This document shows positions 25,976-34,032 of a DNA stretch of 64,000 bases, piece by piece (position 1 is the stretch's first letter; each line of letters starts with the position of its first letter). The notes under the pieces were generated by a model. The model saw only the letters and a program-made list of their open reading frames with translations. It had not been told where the DNA came from and made no database searches. Origin of the DNA: Pseudoroseomonas aestuarii (lineage in GTDB: Bacteria > Pseudomonadota > Alphaproteobacteria > Acetobacterales > Acetobacteraceae); assembly GCF_042651065.1 (NCBI RefSeq), contig NZ_JBHSCH010000049.1, positions 1 to 64,000 of the forward strand, given 5' to 3'. The translations under genes were made by a program, and so were the position numbers.

Positions 25976-27433
25976 ATGGACCTCGACACCCCCCTCGCCC
26001 CCGCCACAGCCAGCCGGCTCGGCACCGCCGGCCCCACGGCGCGCCTCGCCGGCTTCGCCGCCGGGCTGCGCTACGCCGCGATCGACGAGGCCGCGCGCCA
26101 GGCCGCGCGGCGCCACCTCATCGACACGCTCGGCGCCATGATCGCCGGCGCCGGGCAGGAGGCCACCACATCAGGGCGCAACGCCATGCGGGCAGCGGGC
26201 GTGGGTGCCGGCATGGTGCCGGTGCCCGGCCTCGGCGAGCGCTACGACGCCCTCAGCGCCGCCTGGCTGGGCGGCACCAGCGCGCATGGGCTGGAGCTGG
26301 ATGACGGCCACCGGCCGGGCTCGGTCCATCCCGGCGCGGTGGTGGTGCCGGCCTCGGTCAGCCTCGCCTTCCTGCGCCATTCCAGCGGCGAGGCGCTGCT
26401 GACCGCCATCGTCGCGGGCTACGAGGCCTGCTGCCGCATCGCCGCCGCCAGCCATCCGCGCGCCCGCTGGCGCGGCTTCCACAACACCGGCACCGCCGGC
26501 GTCTTCGGCGCGGCGGTCGCCGGCGCCTCCCTCATGCGGATGGACGCCGCGGCGGTGGAGAACGCCATCGGCACCGCCGCCTCCTATGCCGCCGGCCTGT
26601 TCACCTTCCTCGGCGGCGGCGACGTCAAGCGCACCCATCCCGGCCATGCGGCGCGCGAGGGGCTGATGGCGGCGCTGCTCACCGAGGCCGGGCTGCCCGC
26701 CCCGCGCGGCGCGCTGGAGATGAAGGAGGGCTTCTTCCACGCCTATGCGGGCGGCGACACCGGCGCCTTCGACGGCGCGGCGATCGACCTGATGAGTGCT
26801 GGCGGCCATCACCCGGACAGCCCCCTCGCGGTCGCCAACTGCTACATCAAGCCCTATGCCTGCTGCCGCCACATCCATCCCGGCATCGATGCCGTGCTGG
26901 CCATCCTGCGGGAGGAGGGGATGACGGCGGAGGCGGTGGAGCGGGTCGAGATCGGCACCTACGCCATCGCCGCCACGCATGGCGCGGTGGGGTGGTCGGA
27001 GATGACCACGGCGCAGATGAGCTTCCCCTTCGTCATCGCCACGGCGCTGCGCGCGGGCCGCGTCAGCCTCGCCGATTTCAGCGCCGCGCACCGGGCCGAC
27101 CCGGAGACGCTGGCCCTCGCCGGGCGCGTCTCGGTGGTCGTCGACCCGGGCTGCGAGGCCGACTATCCGTCTAAGCGCAGCGCCCATGTGACCGTGACCA
27201 CCCGGGACGGCCGCCGGCTGCACCGCTACGTGCCCGAGCCCTTCGGCGGCGCCCGCAACCGCCTCTCCGACGATGGGATCAGCGCGAAGTTCCTGGACCT
27301 CGCCGCCCCCGTGCTCGGCGCCGCGGCGGCGGAGGCCGTGCTCGGCCGGCTCTGGCGGATCGACCAGGCCGATGATGTCGCGCCCATCCTCGAGGCCGCC
27401 GCGCTGGCCGGGGGCGGCGGCCGCAGCGTCTAG
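25976..27433 (+). CDS. MmgE/PrpD family protein
   Basis: A 485-residue protein of the 2-methylcitrate dehydratase-like (MmgE/PrpD) superfamily. Visible blocks are ARQAARRHLIDTLGAMIAGAG at the N-terminus, GTSAHGLELDDGHRPGSVHPGAVVVPA, WRGFHNTGTAGVFGAAVAGASL, KRTHPGHAAREGLMAALL and CYIKPYACCRHIHPGIDAVL. Members include dehydratases and decarboxylases of small carboxylic acids (methylcitrate, itaconate-type). I chose ATG 25976 because GGGAG lies 8 bases upstream; ATG 25937 overlaps the operator palindrome and has no ribosome binding site. It is divergent from the acyl-CoA catabolic unit and very likely acts on the same carboxylate. Confidence 0.9.
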   Translation: MDLDTPLAPATASRLGTAGPTARLAGFAAGLRYAAIDEAARQAARRHLIDTLGAMIAGAGQEATTSGRNAMRAAGVGAGMVPVPGLGERYDALSAAWLGGTSAHGLELDDGHRPGSVHPGAVVVPASVSLAFLRHSSGEALLTAIVAGYEACCRIAAASHPRARWRGFHNTGTAGVFGAAVAGASLMRMDAAAVENAIGTAASYAAGLFTFLGGGDVKRTHPGHAAREGLMAALLTEAGLPAPRGALEMKEGFFHAYAGGDTGAFDGAAIDLMSAGGHHPDSPLAVANCYIKPYACCRHIHPGIDAVLAILREEGMTAEAVERVEIGTYAIAATHGAVGWSEMTTAQMSFPFVIATALRAGRVSLADFSAAHRADPETLALAGRVSVVVDPGCEADYPSKRSAHVTVTTRDGRRLHRYVPEPFGGARNRLSDDGISAKFLDLAAPVLGAAAAEAVLGRLWRIDQADDVAPILEAAALAGGGGRSV

Positions 27434-27460
27434 CGCCCCATCCGCGCGAAGGCGACGGCC

Positions 27461-27478
27461 GGGCGGAGGAGGCCGCCC
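27461..27478. terminator. Candidate hairpin between convergent genes
   Basis: GGGCGG (27461-27466) and CCGCCC (27473-27478) form a 6-bp stem with a 6-nt loop in the 44-bp gap between the convergent MmgE/PrpD and GntR genes. There is no T-tract on either side. Confidence 0.35.
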
Positions 27479-28308
27479 TAGCCTTCGCCCTCCGGCGCGC
27501 CGAGGCGGAGCGCGTAGGCGAAGCGGTCCGCGGCGGCGTGGTGGTTCTCGGTGGCCTCCAGCAGGCGGCCATCCGCCGCCAGGAAGCGCCGCCGGATATG
27601 CAGGCCGGGCGAGCCGGCCGGCACCGCCAGCAGCTCCGCCACGGCGGCCGGCAGGCTGATGGCGGTGATCTCCTGCAACACCTCGGCCACCGCCACGCCC
27701 ATCCGCTGCCCGATCAGCCGGTAGGCGGGCGTCGTCACCAACTCGGGCAGCGTCGTCACGGCGGCGAACTCGGCCGCCACGTGCAGGTCCACCACGGAGA
27801 TCGGCGGGCGGCTCCGGTCCTCCGGCCAGCGCAGGCCGCGCAGGTGCACCCAGCGGCTGCCGGCCTCGGCGCCGATCCGTGCGGCGTGGGCGGCATCCGC
27901 CGTCACCGTCTCGCGCGAGAGCAGTTCCAGCCGGGTGGGCGTCGCATAGCCCATCACGTCCGTGACGGAGCGCACCGCCAGCACGTAGTCGCTGCGCGGC
28001 TGGTCGGCGATGACGCGCGTGCCGACCCCCTGGGCACCGGCGACGAGGCCCAGCTCGCGCAGCCGCCGCAGCGCCTGCCGGATGGTGGACCGGCTGACGG
28101 CGAAGTGCTCGGCGAGCTCCTGCTCGGTCGGCAGCAGCGAGCCAACGGGCCGCCCCTTGTCCAGGATCTCGCCCGCCAGGGTGGCGGCCACGCTCGCATA
28201 GCGCGGCTGGGCGCTGGACAGCAGCTGGCTGACCGCGGGCGAGAGCGGGGCGGAGCGCGCCTCCCGGGCGGGAAGCGAGGGACGGATCGGGAGCTTGCTT
28301 CTCGACAT
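27478..28308 (-). CDS. GntR-family (HutC subfamily) transcriptional regulator
   Basis: A 276-residue regulator. The winged helix spans about residues 35-105 (YASVAATLAGEILDKG, LPTEQELAEHFAVSRSTIRQALRRLRELGLVAGAQGVGTRV), followed by a UTRA effector domain (VMGYATPTRLELLSRET, VHLRGLRWPEDRSRPPISVVDLHV, LQEITAISLPAAVAELLAVPAGSPGLHIRRRFLAADGRLLEATENHHAA). UTRA domains bind small metabolites. The gene is convergent with MmgE/PrpD and divergent from the Bug-type binding-protein gene. The motif TTGTTCGTACAA in its own promoter and the matching palindrome at 25922 suggest that it controls all three transcripts. Confidence 0.93.
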   Translation of the reverse strand: MSRSKLPIRPSLPAREARSAPLSPAVSQLLSSAQPRYASVAATLAGEILDKGRPVGSLLPTEQELAEHFAVSRSTIRQALRRLRELGLVAGAQGVGTRVIADQPRSDYVLAVRSVTDVMGYATPTRLELLSRETVTADAAHAARIGAEAGSRWVHLRGLRWPEDRSRPPISVVDLHVAAEFAAVTTLPELVTTPAYRLIGQRMGVAVAEVLQEITAISLPAAVAELLAVPAGSPGLHIRRRFLAADGRLLEATENHHAAADRFAYALRLGAPEGEG

Positions 28309-28343
28309 GCTTGGTTGACTTGTCTCTCTAAGCCTAGATACGG

Positions 28344-28355
28344 TTGTTCGTACAA
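28344..28355. promoter_or_regulatory. GntR operator half of the pair
   Basis: TTGTTCGTACAA, one base from a perfect palindrome and one mismatch from the core of the 25922-25937 site. It lies 36 bp from the GntR start and 53 bp from the binding-protein start, inside the divergent promoter. Confidence 0.65.
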
Positions 28356-28407
28356 GAGCACAACAGGCCGGCACTGCCTGTCGAAGTGCCTTCAGCGGAG
28401 GATCTCC

Positions 28408-29385
28408 ATGACAGTCTCCATCAGCCGCCGTGGCCTCGTCGGCGGCCTCTCCGGCCTCGCCCTTCCTGCCCTGTGGGCCCGGCCCGCCCAGGCGAAATGG
28501 CCGGACCGGCCGATCCGCCTGGTGGTCCCCTACACGCCGGGCGGCAGCAATGACGCGCTGGCCCGGCCGCTGGCCGAGGCGCTGCAGGGCACGCTGGGCA
28601 AGCCGGTCATCGTCGAGAACCGCCCGGGCGCCGGCAGCACGCTCGGCGCCGGCTTCGTCGCAAATTCGCCGCCCGACGGCTACACGTTTCTCCTCGCCTC
28701 GACCTCTTTCGCGACCAGCTCCACCTATCTCAAGACCCCCTACGACGCGCTGGAGAGCTTCGATCCCGTGGCGCGCATCTGCCTGGCCCCCATGCTGATC
28801 GTGACCAAGCCGAACGGCTTCCCGGACATGCGCACCCTGGTGGGGGCGGCGCGGGAGGGTGCCGGGCGGGTGCAATATGCCATGGCCGGCATGGGTGCGG
28901 TGGGCCACTTCACCATGGAGGCGTTCAATGCCGCCGCCGGGCTGAGCATGGAGCCGGTGCCCTATTCCGGGATCTCGCCCGCGCAGGCGGACCTGCTGGC
29001 GGGGCGGGTGGATATCATGGTGACGACGCTGGCCTCCATCAGCAACCTCGTCACCAGCAACCAGGTCCCCGTGCTCGCCTATACCAGCAGCGAGAGGATG
29101 AGCTACGCGCCGCAGATCCCGACGGTGAAGGAGGCGACCGGCATCGACTTCGCCGTGGATGTCTGGTGGGGCGTGCTGGCGCCGAAGGGGACCCCGGCTC
29201 CCATCCGGGAGGAGTTGCATGGCGCCATCAACCAGATCATCGGGACTGAGCGCTACACGAAGTTCCTGGCGCTCGAAGGAGCGAAGCCCATGCCGCAGAG
29301 CATGGCGGAGTTCGGCTCCTTCGTCGCGGCTGATATCGCCCGCTGGCGGAAGCTGGCGCAGGATGCGCGCATAAAGGCCAGTTGA
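28408..29385 (+). CDS. Bug-type (TctC) tripartite tricarboxylate transporter substrate-binding protein
   Basis: A 325-residue periplasmic binding protein. The N-terminal signal has an Arg pair (SISRRGLVGGLSGLALPALWARPAQA). The mature part begins with the Bug motif WPDRPIRLVVPYTPGGSNDALARPLA, followed by KPVIVENRPGAGSTLGAGFVANSPPDGYTFLLAS, YAMAGMGAVGHFTMEAF and PYSGISPAQADLLAGRVD. GGAGGA sits 5 bases before ATG 28408. No tctA or tctB membrane genes are nearby, so it is an orphan that must work with a distant transporter or as a sensor. The context (GntR control, acyl-CoA catabolism) suggests that it binds the carboxylate degraded by the adjacent genes. Confidence 0.92.
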   Translation: MTVSISRRGLVGGLSGLALPALWARPAQAKWPDRPIRLVVPYTPGGSNDALARPLAEALQGTLGKPVIVENRPGAGSTLGAGFVANSPPDGYTFLLASTSFATSSTYLKTPYDALESFDPVARICLAPMLIVTKPNGFPDMRTLVGAAREGAGRVQYAMAGMGAVGHFTMEAFNAAAGLSMEPVPYSGISPAQADLLAGRVDIMVTTLASISNLVTSNQVPVLAYTSSERMSYAPQIPTVKEATGIDFAVDVWWGVLAPKGTPAPIREELHGAINQIIGTERYTKFLALEGAKPMPQSMAEFGSFVAADIARWRKLAQDARIKAS

Positions 29386-29403
29386 CGCAACTCAACATTT
29401 ACG

Positions 29404-29994
29404 GTGCCTTTCAAAACCTGGGCAGATGGCAGGGCCGCACAGATCTGAGTGGCAGGGCGAAGCCCCTGATCTCAGATGAACTCTGGCCGGTGATCGAGCC
29501 GCTGCTGCCGCCGGAGGAATCCAAGCCACGAAGGGCGGGCGACCAGCGGTACCTCCCCGAGCCGCCTTGAGCGGCATCCTCTTCGTTCCCCGCTCGGCAT
29601 ATCGCGGGAGAGGGGCTGCGGATCTGGCATCACCTGCTGGCGGCGGCTGGCGGGGCTGGCAGGAGACTGGTGTGTGGGACCGGCTGCACCATGAGTTGCT
29701 GCTGCGGCGCTTGCGCCATGCGGACCGCATCGGCTGGAGCCGCGCAGCGCGTCCATTGCAGCCAAGAGGGAGCGCCGGAACAGGCCGCGAACCCGGTGGA
29801 TCGCGGCCAGGCAGGCATCGAGCGCCACCTCGTCACCGGCCGGCGCCTGCCTGCTGCAGGAAACCCGGGCAACCCCCTCGCAGACCAGACAAGCTATACG
29901 CTACGAGCGCAGGATTGACATCCACCATGCCTTCGCCGCGCTCGCCTGCTTCCTTATCTGCCCCAAGGTACTGCAGGGCAGGTTTCGAAAAGCG
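29404..29994 (+). mobile_element. IS5-type element, internally deleted, both ends kept
   Basis: The two ends form imperfect terminal inverted repeats (CCTTTCAAAACCTGGGCAG at the left against the reverse of 29974-29994; 13 of 19 match). Between them are frameshifted parts of an IS427-group transposase: PLISDELWPVIEPLLPPEE, SGILFV, WQETGVWDRLHHELL, LRHADRIGWSRAA, and the C-terminus YERRIDIHHAFAALACFLIC. The catalytic middle is missing. At about 590 bp it is a non-autonomous derivative filling the gap between the Bug-type gene and the siderophore receptor. Confidence 0.75.
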
Positions 29995-30041
29995 ATGTAT
30001 GCCGCTGCGCAAGACAGCCAGTTTAAGACATGGCTGTCAGG

Positions 30042-32327
30042 CTAGAAATCGAAGGAAGCGGATACAATGAAAGTACGCGGGGACCCTACGGTGACGAAGT
30101 TACCGGTAGTGAGCCAGTAATTTTCTCCGAAGGCATTCTCCAGGTTGGCACGCAGCGTAACCGGCTTGTTGGAGATTTCCGTCGTATAGCGGGCGCCGAA
30201 ATCCACGCGTGTCCAGCTGTCGAAGCGCAGCGTATTGGCGGTGTTCAGGTAGGCGCCCGAGGTGTAGATCAGGCGGCTGTTCAGGGCGAGACCGGTCACC
30301 CCCGGCACGTCCCAGTCCAGGGCACCCGAGAAGGTCTTGTCCGGCACGCCCGCCGCGTCGTTGCCACGCTCGGCAGGGTTGGTGGGGCTGGTCAGCTCGG
30401 GCCTGATGAAGGTCGCGCTGGCCAGGGCGCGCAACCCCGGCACGACCTCGCCATAGGCGGAGAGTTCCACGCCCCTGTTCCGCTGCTCGCCGTCATAGGC
30501 GAGATTGTTCTCGGGCGTGCGGATCGAGTTTGGCCGGGCGATCTGGAACACCGAGGCGACGGTGGTGACGCGGCCCCAATCCACCTTCACGCCCGCCTCG
30601 TACTGCTCGGACTTGTAGGGGGCGAGGACCTCGCCGGTGTTCCCGTAGCCGGCGCCGACAATGGTTCCGCGCGTCAGGCCCTGCGCGTAGTTCGCGTAGA
30701 GGGAGACGTTCTGCCAGGGCTTCACCACCAGCCCGAAGAGCGGTGTCGTCGCATCCGCGTCGTACCGGCTTGTCCGCGCCTGGGTTGCGGTGTTGTAGCT
30801 GTTGACCTCCACGTTCTGGAAGCGGACGCCGCCGGTCAGCAGCACCCGGTCGTTCAGGAAGGACAGGGTGTCGGCCACCGCGAGGCTCGAGAATTCCGTC
30901 AGTGACGCCCGCCGCGGATCGGTGCGCGGGGCGGTGATGGGCGGCAGCGGCGCCGGGTTGTAGATGTTGGAGGGATAGCCGGTGGAGGAGGGGATGTAGG
31001 CGTTGCCCGCCTCCTGCCGCAGGCCCGAATAGCCGATGTTGAGGGTGTGGCCGATGCCCAGCGTGTTGAAGCGGACATTGGCGCCCACGGTGCCGCTCAC
31101 GGTCTCGCTGTAGGAATCGTAGTAGGAATTGGTGAGCGGGAAGTTGCCGAGCGCATTGGCGCCGCCGGGGCGGGAGTCGGGGAAGGTCTGCTCATTCCAC
31201 CCGTCGCGGTAGCCGATGGCGGCATAGGCCGTCACCGAGTCCGTCACATCGTACTCGACCCGGGTGGCTATGGTGCTGTCCTGCTGGCGCAGGCTGGTGC
31301 CGGGATACCAATTGCTGCGCGCGTCCGGCGGAGACGGGATGTAGGCGATGGTGGGCAGCAGGGTGAGCTGCGGGCGGAAGTTCTTCGTGTCGTCACGCTG
31401 GAAGATGCCGTCGACAGACCAACGCAGCCGGTCGCCGCGGTAATCCAGCCCCAACGCGGCGAGGCCGCTGCGCAGGTTGCCGTCGTCGATCGAGGCCTCG
31501 CCATCGCGATACAGGCCATTGAAGCGCACGCCCCACTCGTTGTTCGCCCCGTAGCGGCGGGCCACATCGGCCTGGATGCCGAAATTGCCGTCGCTCATGA
31601 AGGTCGGCGTCAGGCGGGTCAGGGGCTGATCGCCGGCACGCTTGGTGATGATGTTGATGCCGCCGCCGATGCTGCCACCCGGCGAGATGCCGTTGATGAA
31701 CGCGCCAGGCCCTCTGAGGAGCTCGATCCGCTCGATATACGCCGCCTGGGCGCGGTTGGAGGAGATCAGGCCGTACAGGCCGTTCAGGCCGACATCCTGG
31801 CTGCCGACCTGGAAGCCGCGGATCGAGAAGGTATCGTCGAAGCCGTTGCTGCCGGTCGTGAGGCGGACGGAGGAATCATTGATCAGCGTATCGGCCGCGG
31901 TCCGGCCTTGCTGGTTCTCGATCAGTTCGGATGTGTAGCTGGTGGTGCTGAAGGGCGAGTCCAGCACGCTCCTGGCACCCAGCAGGCCCAGCGATCCACC
32001 TTGCGCGACCTGGCCACCCGCATATGGCGGCGGCAACGCCGCCGGTGCAGCGTCAGTCGTGACATTCAAGGTTGGCAGCGTGATCACGCCAGGTGTAGAG
32101 CCGGTCTCCGCTGCCGGTGACGCTACATCAGGATTTGCTGCCTGTTGCGCATAGGCAGCCGGGACAACGGAAAGGCCAAGGAGCACCACGGCTCCGGCTG
32201 CCTGCCTGATGAGCGCATCAGGGCGGGTTCCAAACGATACTCCAGCCAGATCGTTAGCCACATCGCTTTGGCGGCTGCCATGACGGACAACCAGCCATGT
32301 GCTGGTCTGGTGGTTGGTTGGACTCAT
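30042..32327 (-). CDS. TonB-dependent siderophore receptor
   Basis: A 761-residue outer-membrane receptor. After a signal region (AVVLLGLSVVPAAYAQ) come a TonB-box-like LPTLNVT and a plug domain (RTAADTLINDSSVRLTTG, FSIRGFQV, LNGLYGL, IERIELLRGPGAFINGI, GGGINIITKRA). The 22-strand barrel ends in the aromatic terminus SASFDF. The plug wording matches ferric-siderophore receptors of the FpvA/FhuE type. ATG 32327 has GAGG 8 bases upstream; ATG 32351 is an alternative. A Fur box lies 34 bp upstream, so expression should follow iron starvation. No siderophore biosynthesis or other uptake genes are nearby. Confidence 0.9.
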   Translation of the reverse strand: MSPTNHQTSTWLVVRHGSRQSDVANDLAGVSFGTRPDALIRQAAGAVVLLGLSVVPAAYAQQAANPDVASPAAETGSTPGVITLPTLNVTTDAAPAALPPPYAGGQVAQGGSLGLLGARSVLDSPFSTTSYTSELIENQQGRTAADTLINDSSVRLTTGSNGFDDTFSIRGFQVGSQDVGLNGLYGLISSNRAQAAYIERIELLRGPGAFINGISPGGSIGGGINIITKRAGDQPLTRLTPTFMSDGNFGIQADVARRYGANNEWGVRFNGLYRDGEASIDDGNLRSGLAALGLDYRGDRLRWSVDGIFQRDDTKNFRPQLTLLPTIAYIPSPPDARSNWYPGTSLRQQDSTIATRVEYDVTDSVTAYAAIGYRDGWNEQTFPDSRPGGANALGNFPLTNSYYDSYSETVSGTVGANVRFNTLGIGHTLNIGYSGLRQEAGNAYIPSSTGYPSNIYNPAPLPPITAPRTDPRRASLTEFSSLAVADTLSFLNDRVLLTGGVRFQNVEVNSYNTATQARTSRYDADATTPLFGLVVKPWQNVSLYANYAQGLTRGTIVGAGYGNTGEVLAPYKSEQYEAGVKVDWGRVTTVASVFQIARPNSIRTPENNLAYDGEQRNRGVELSAYGEVVPGLRALASATFIRPELTSPTNPAERGNDAAGVPDKTFSGALDWDVPGVTGLALNSRLIYTSGAYLNTANTLRFDSWTRVDFGARYTTEISNKPVTLRANLENAFGENYWLTTGNFVTVGSPRTFIVSASFDF

Positions 32328-32360
32328 CGAGGCAGCCTCATGGCAATGCATTCAAATGTT

Positions 32361-32379
32361 GATAATGATTATCATTAGC
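32361..32379. promoter_or_regulatory. Fur box of the siderophore receptor
   Basis: GATAATGATTATCATTAGC matches the classical Fur consensus GATAATGATAATCATTATC at 17 of 19 positions. It lies 34 bp upstream of the receptor start on the minus strand, in a local AT-rich pocket, and would repress the receptor when iron is sufficient. Confidence 0.85.
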
Positions 32380-32439
32380 ATGTTTGGGTTACATTGGACA
32401 AGCTTCTCAGGCGCAGTCCTTGCTGTTGGATTTCGACAT

Positions 32440-32600
32440 CCGATGCGCTTTCCAAGCCGTCCTCGAAACGCGTTGAGGCAGATGAAGGAGCGGGCGCAGG
32501 CGGTGGAGGCATGATGGATGTCGAGCCTGCGCTCGCAGCGGATGACGAGGCGGCGGAGGCGGTTCGTCCAGGCAAAAGCCGCGCTCGTCTCCTGAACCAG
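32440..32600 (-). mobile_element. IS5-type transposase C-terminal remnant
   Basis: On the minus strand the frame reads FAWTNRLRRLVIRCERRLDIHHA, then a frameshifted alanine/cysteine-rich SFICLNA end. This corresponds to the last 40 residues of the same transposase whose C-terminus remains near 29920 (YERRIDIHHAFAALACFLIC). No start, catalytic core or left end is present. It lies directly upstream of the Fur-boxed promoter. Confidence 0.6.
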
Positions 32601-32627
32601 GCGCCGTACAGCCGGGATCGGCGGCTA

Positions 32628-33346
32628 GAGGCTGTTATGGATCTGCGGGTGGGTCACGATCAGGCTGCGGGGCATGAGTGCCCGCAAGCCCTACCCCTCT
32701 GACGTTTCCGACGACGGATGGGCGTTGGTGGCGCCCTACCTGACATTGCTGTCTGAGGATGCCCAACAGCGTGAGCACAGCTTGCGCGAGGTGTTCAACG
32801 GCCTGCGCTACGTGATCAAGACCGGCGCACCCCGGCGCTGGATGCCGAACGACCTGCCGCCCTGGGCCGCGGTGTACCAGCAGGCCCAGCGCTGATTGGC
32901 GGCAGGTTGCTTCGAGGCTCTGGCCGAGGATCTGCGGACGGTGCTGCGCCTGGCGGCCGGGCGAAAGGCGCAGGCCAGCGCTGTCATTCTGGACAGTCGG
33001 ACGCTGCGCTCCTCTCCTGAGAGCGGCGAGCGGGCGGGGTATGACGGCGCCAAGCGCAAGAATGGTTCCAAGCTTCACCTGGCAGTCGGCACGCTGGGCC
33101 ATCTGTTGGCTCTCCATGTCACGCCCGCCAGCACGGATGACCGTGCTGAGGTCGGGCGGCTGGCCCGGGCGGTGCAGGCCTCCACCGGGCAGAGCGTCGA
33201 ACTGGAGGTCGTGAAGTTGCCGGAGGCCAGGCGCGGCTTCGTGCTTCTGCCGCGGCGCTGGGTGGTCGAGCGGTCGTTTGCCTGGGCCAGCCGCTTTCGG
33301 CGGCTGGTGAAGGCCGCTCGACTGGCCGCAGGTCCATGACAGCCTC
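32628..33346 (+). mobile_element. IS5/IS427-type insertion sequence, defective copy with intact ends
   Basis: A 719-bp element with near-identical terminal inverted repeats: 32628-32648 against the reverse of 33326-33346, 19 of 21 positions equal, beginning GAGGCTGT. TA occurs immediately outside both ends (32626-32627 and 33347-33348), the target duplication expected of the IS427 group. It carries one transposase gene, which is broken. It inserted 7 bp downstream of the anti-sigma stop codon. Its sequence differs from the other IS5-type remnants here. Confidence 0.85.
32674..33339 (+). pseudogene. IS5-family transposase, nonsense-mutated and deleted
   Basis: The frame starts MSARKPYPSDVSDDGWALVAPYL, goes through LREVFNGLRYVIKTGAPRRWMPNDLPPW and YQQAQR, then meets TGA at 32893-32895 where a Trp codon is expected, and continues in the same frame (LAAGCFEALAEDLR, VILDSRTLRSSPESG, GYDGAKRKNGSKLHLAV). 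The DDE core is shortened: VQASTGQSVEL jumps straight to EVVKLPEARRGFVLLPRRWVVERSFAW, so the segment with the second Asp is missing. The C-terminus is cut at LVKAARLAAGP. It cannot transpose by itself. Confidence 0.85.
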
Positions 33347-33354
33347 TATGTCGG

Positions 33355-34032
33355 TCAAGATAGGCAGGCAGAGTATGCTGAAGCTTCAGCGAGTAGTGTT
33401 GCTCCCGCGGCCGAACCGGACCGCACAACTTCAGCCAGGGCCGCGAAGCGGCCGGCATCCATGCTGAGCGTGGTAGCGATCCATACCACCCGGCCATCAG
33501 CCTGCTCCACGGTCTCGGTGCGCCAGCCGTCGTTGCCACTCACGGGAGCGCCGCCACGAGGTCCGAGCCAGAGGCCGAGGCGGCAGCCGCGGGGGCCAAC
33601 ATAGCCCGCATAGGTTCCGCCGCCAGTTGGCTCGATCCAGCTCAGCCGCAGTCCAGCGGCGGATAAATCGGGCAGGCCGGGAGCAGCACTGGCTGTATCC
33701 GCGGTTGCGGCTAAGAAGCGGCGATGGGCAGCCAGGGAGGGTGTTTCCCGCCCCGGGAGCAGGACGAGACCAGCCGCAGCCAGCGAGAGGGCGATCAAGG
33801 TTCCGCCCACCAGCGCCGGCCTTCGCCAGAGCGGCTGCGCCGGTTCAACCGGCATGCCGGGCATCGGCAGGTTGGCGTCGATCGCCGTGGTCAATGCCCT
33901 CAGTCGCGCCAGATCCGCTAATCGGGCGGTCAGTGATGGGTCATCGCGCAGGGCACGGGCCGTGTCCGAAGCCTCCGCCGGCGACAACTCGCCGTCCAGC
34001 AGGCCGTTCAGGCGCTCGTCCATGCCACTCAA
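33355..34032 (-). CDS. Anti-sigma factor, membrane-anchored
   Basis: A 225-residue protein with the anti-sigma layout: an N-terminal cytoplasmic helix domain (MDERLNGLLDGELSPAEASDTARALRDDP), one membrane span (ALVGGTLIALSLAAAGLVLLPG, about residues 74-95) and a periplasmic C-terminal domain with a conserved-looking APGLPDLSAAGLRLSWIEPTGGGTYAGYVG segment. Its ATG overlaps the sigma-factor stop by four bases. It should hold the ECF sigma inactive until a signal, plausibly sulfite, releases it. The gene ends 8 bp from an insertion sequence, but the C-terminus appears complete. Confidence 0.85.
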   Translation of the reverse strand: MSGMDERLNGLLDGELSPAEASDTARALRDDPSLTARLADLARLRALTTAIDANLPMPGMPVEPAQPLWRRPALVGGTLIALSLAAAGLVLLPGRETPSLAAHRRFLAATADTASAAPGLPDLSAAGLRLSWIEPTGGGTYAGYVGPRGCRLGLWLGPRGGAPVSGNDGWRTETVEQADGRVVWIATTLSMDAGRFAALAEVVRSGSAAGATLLAEASAYSACLS

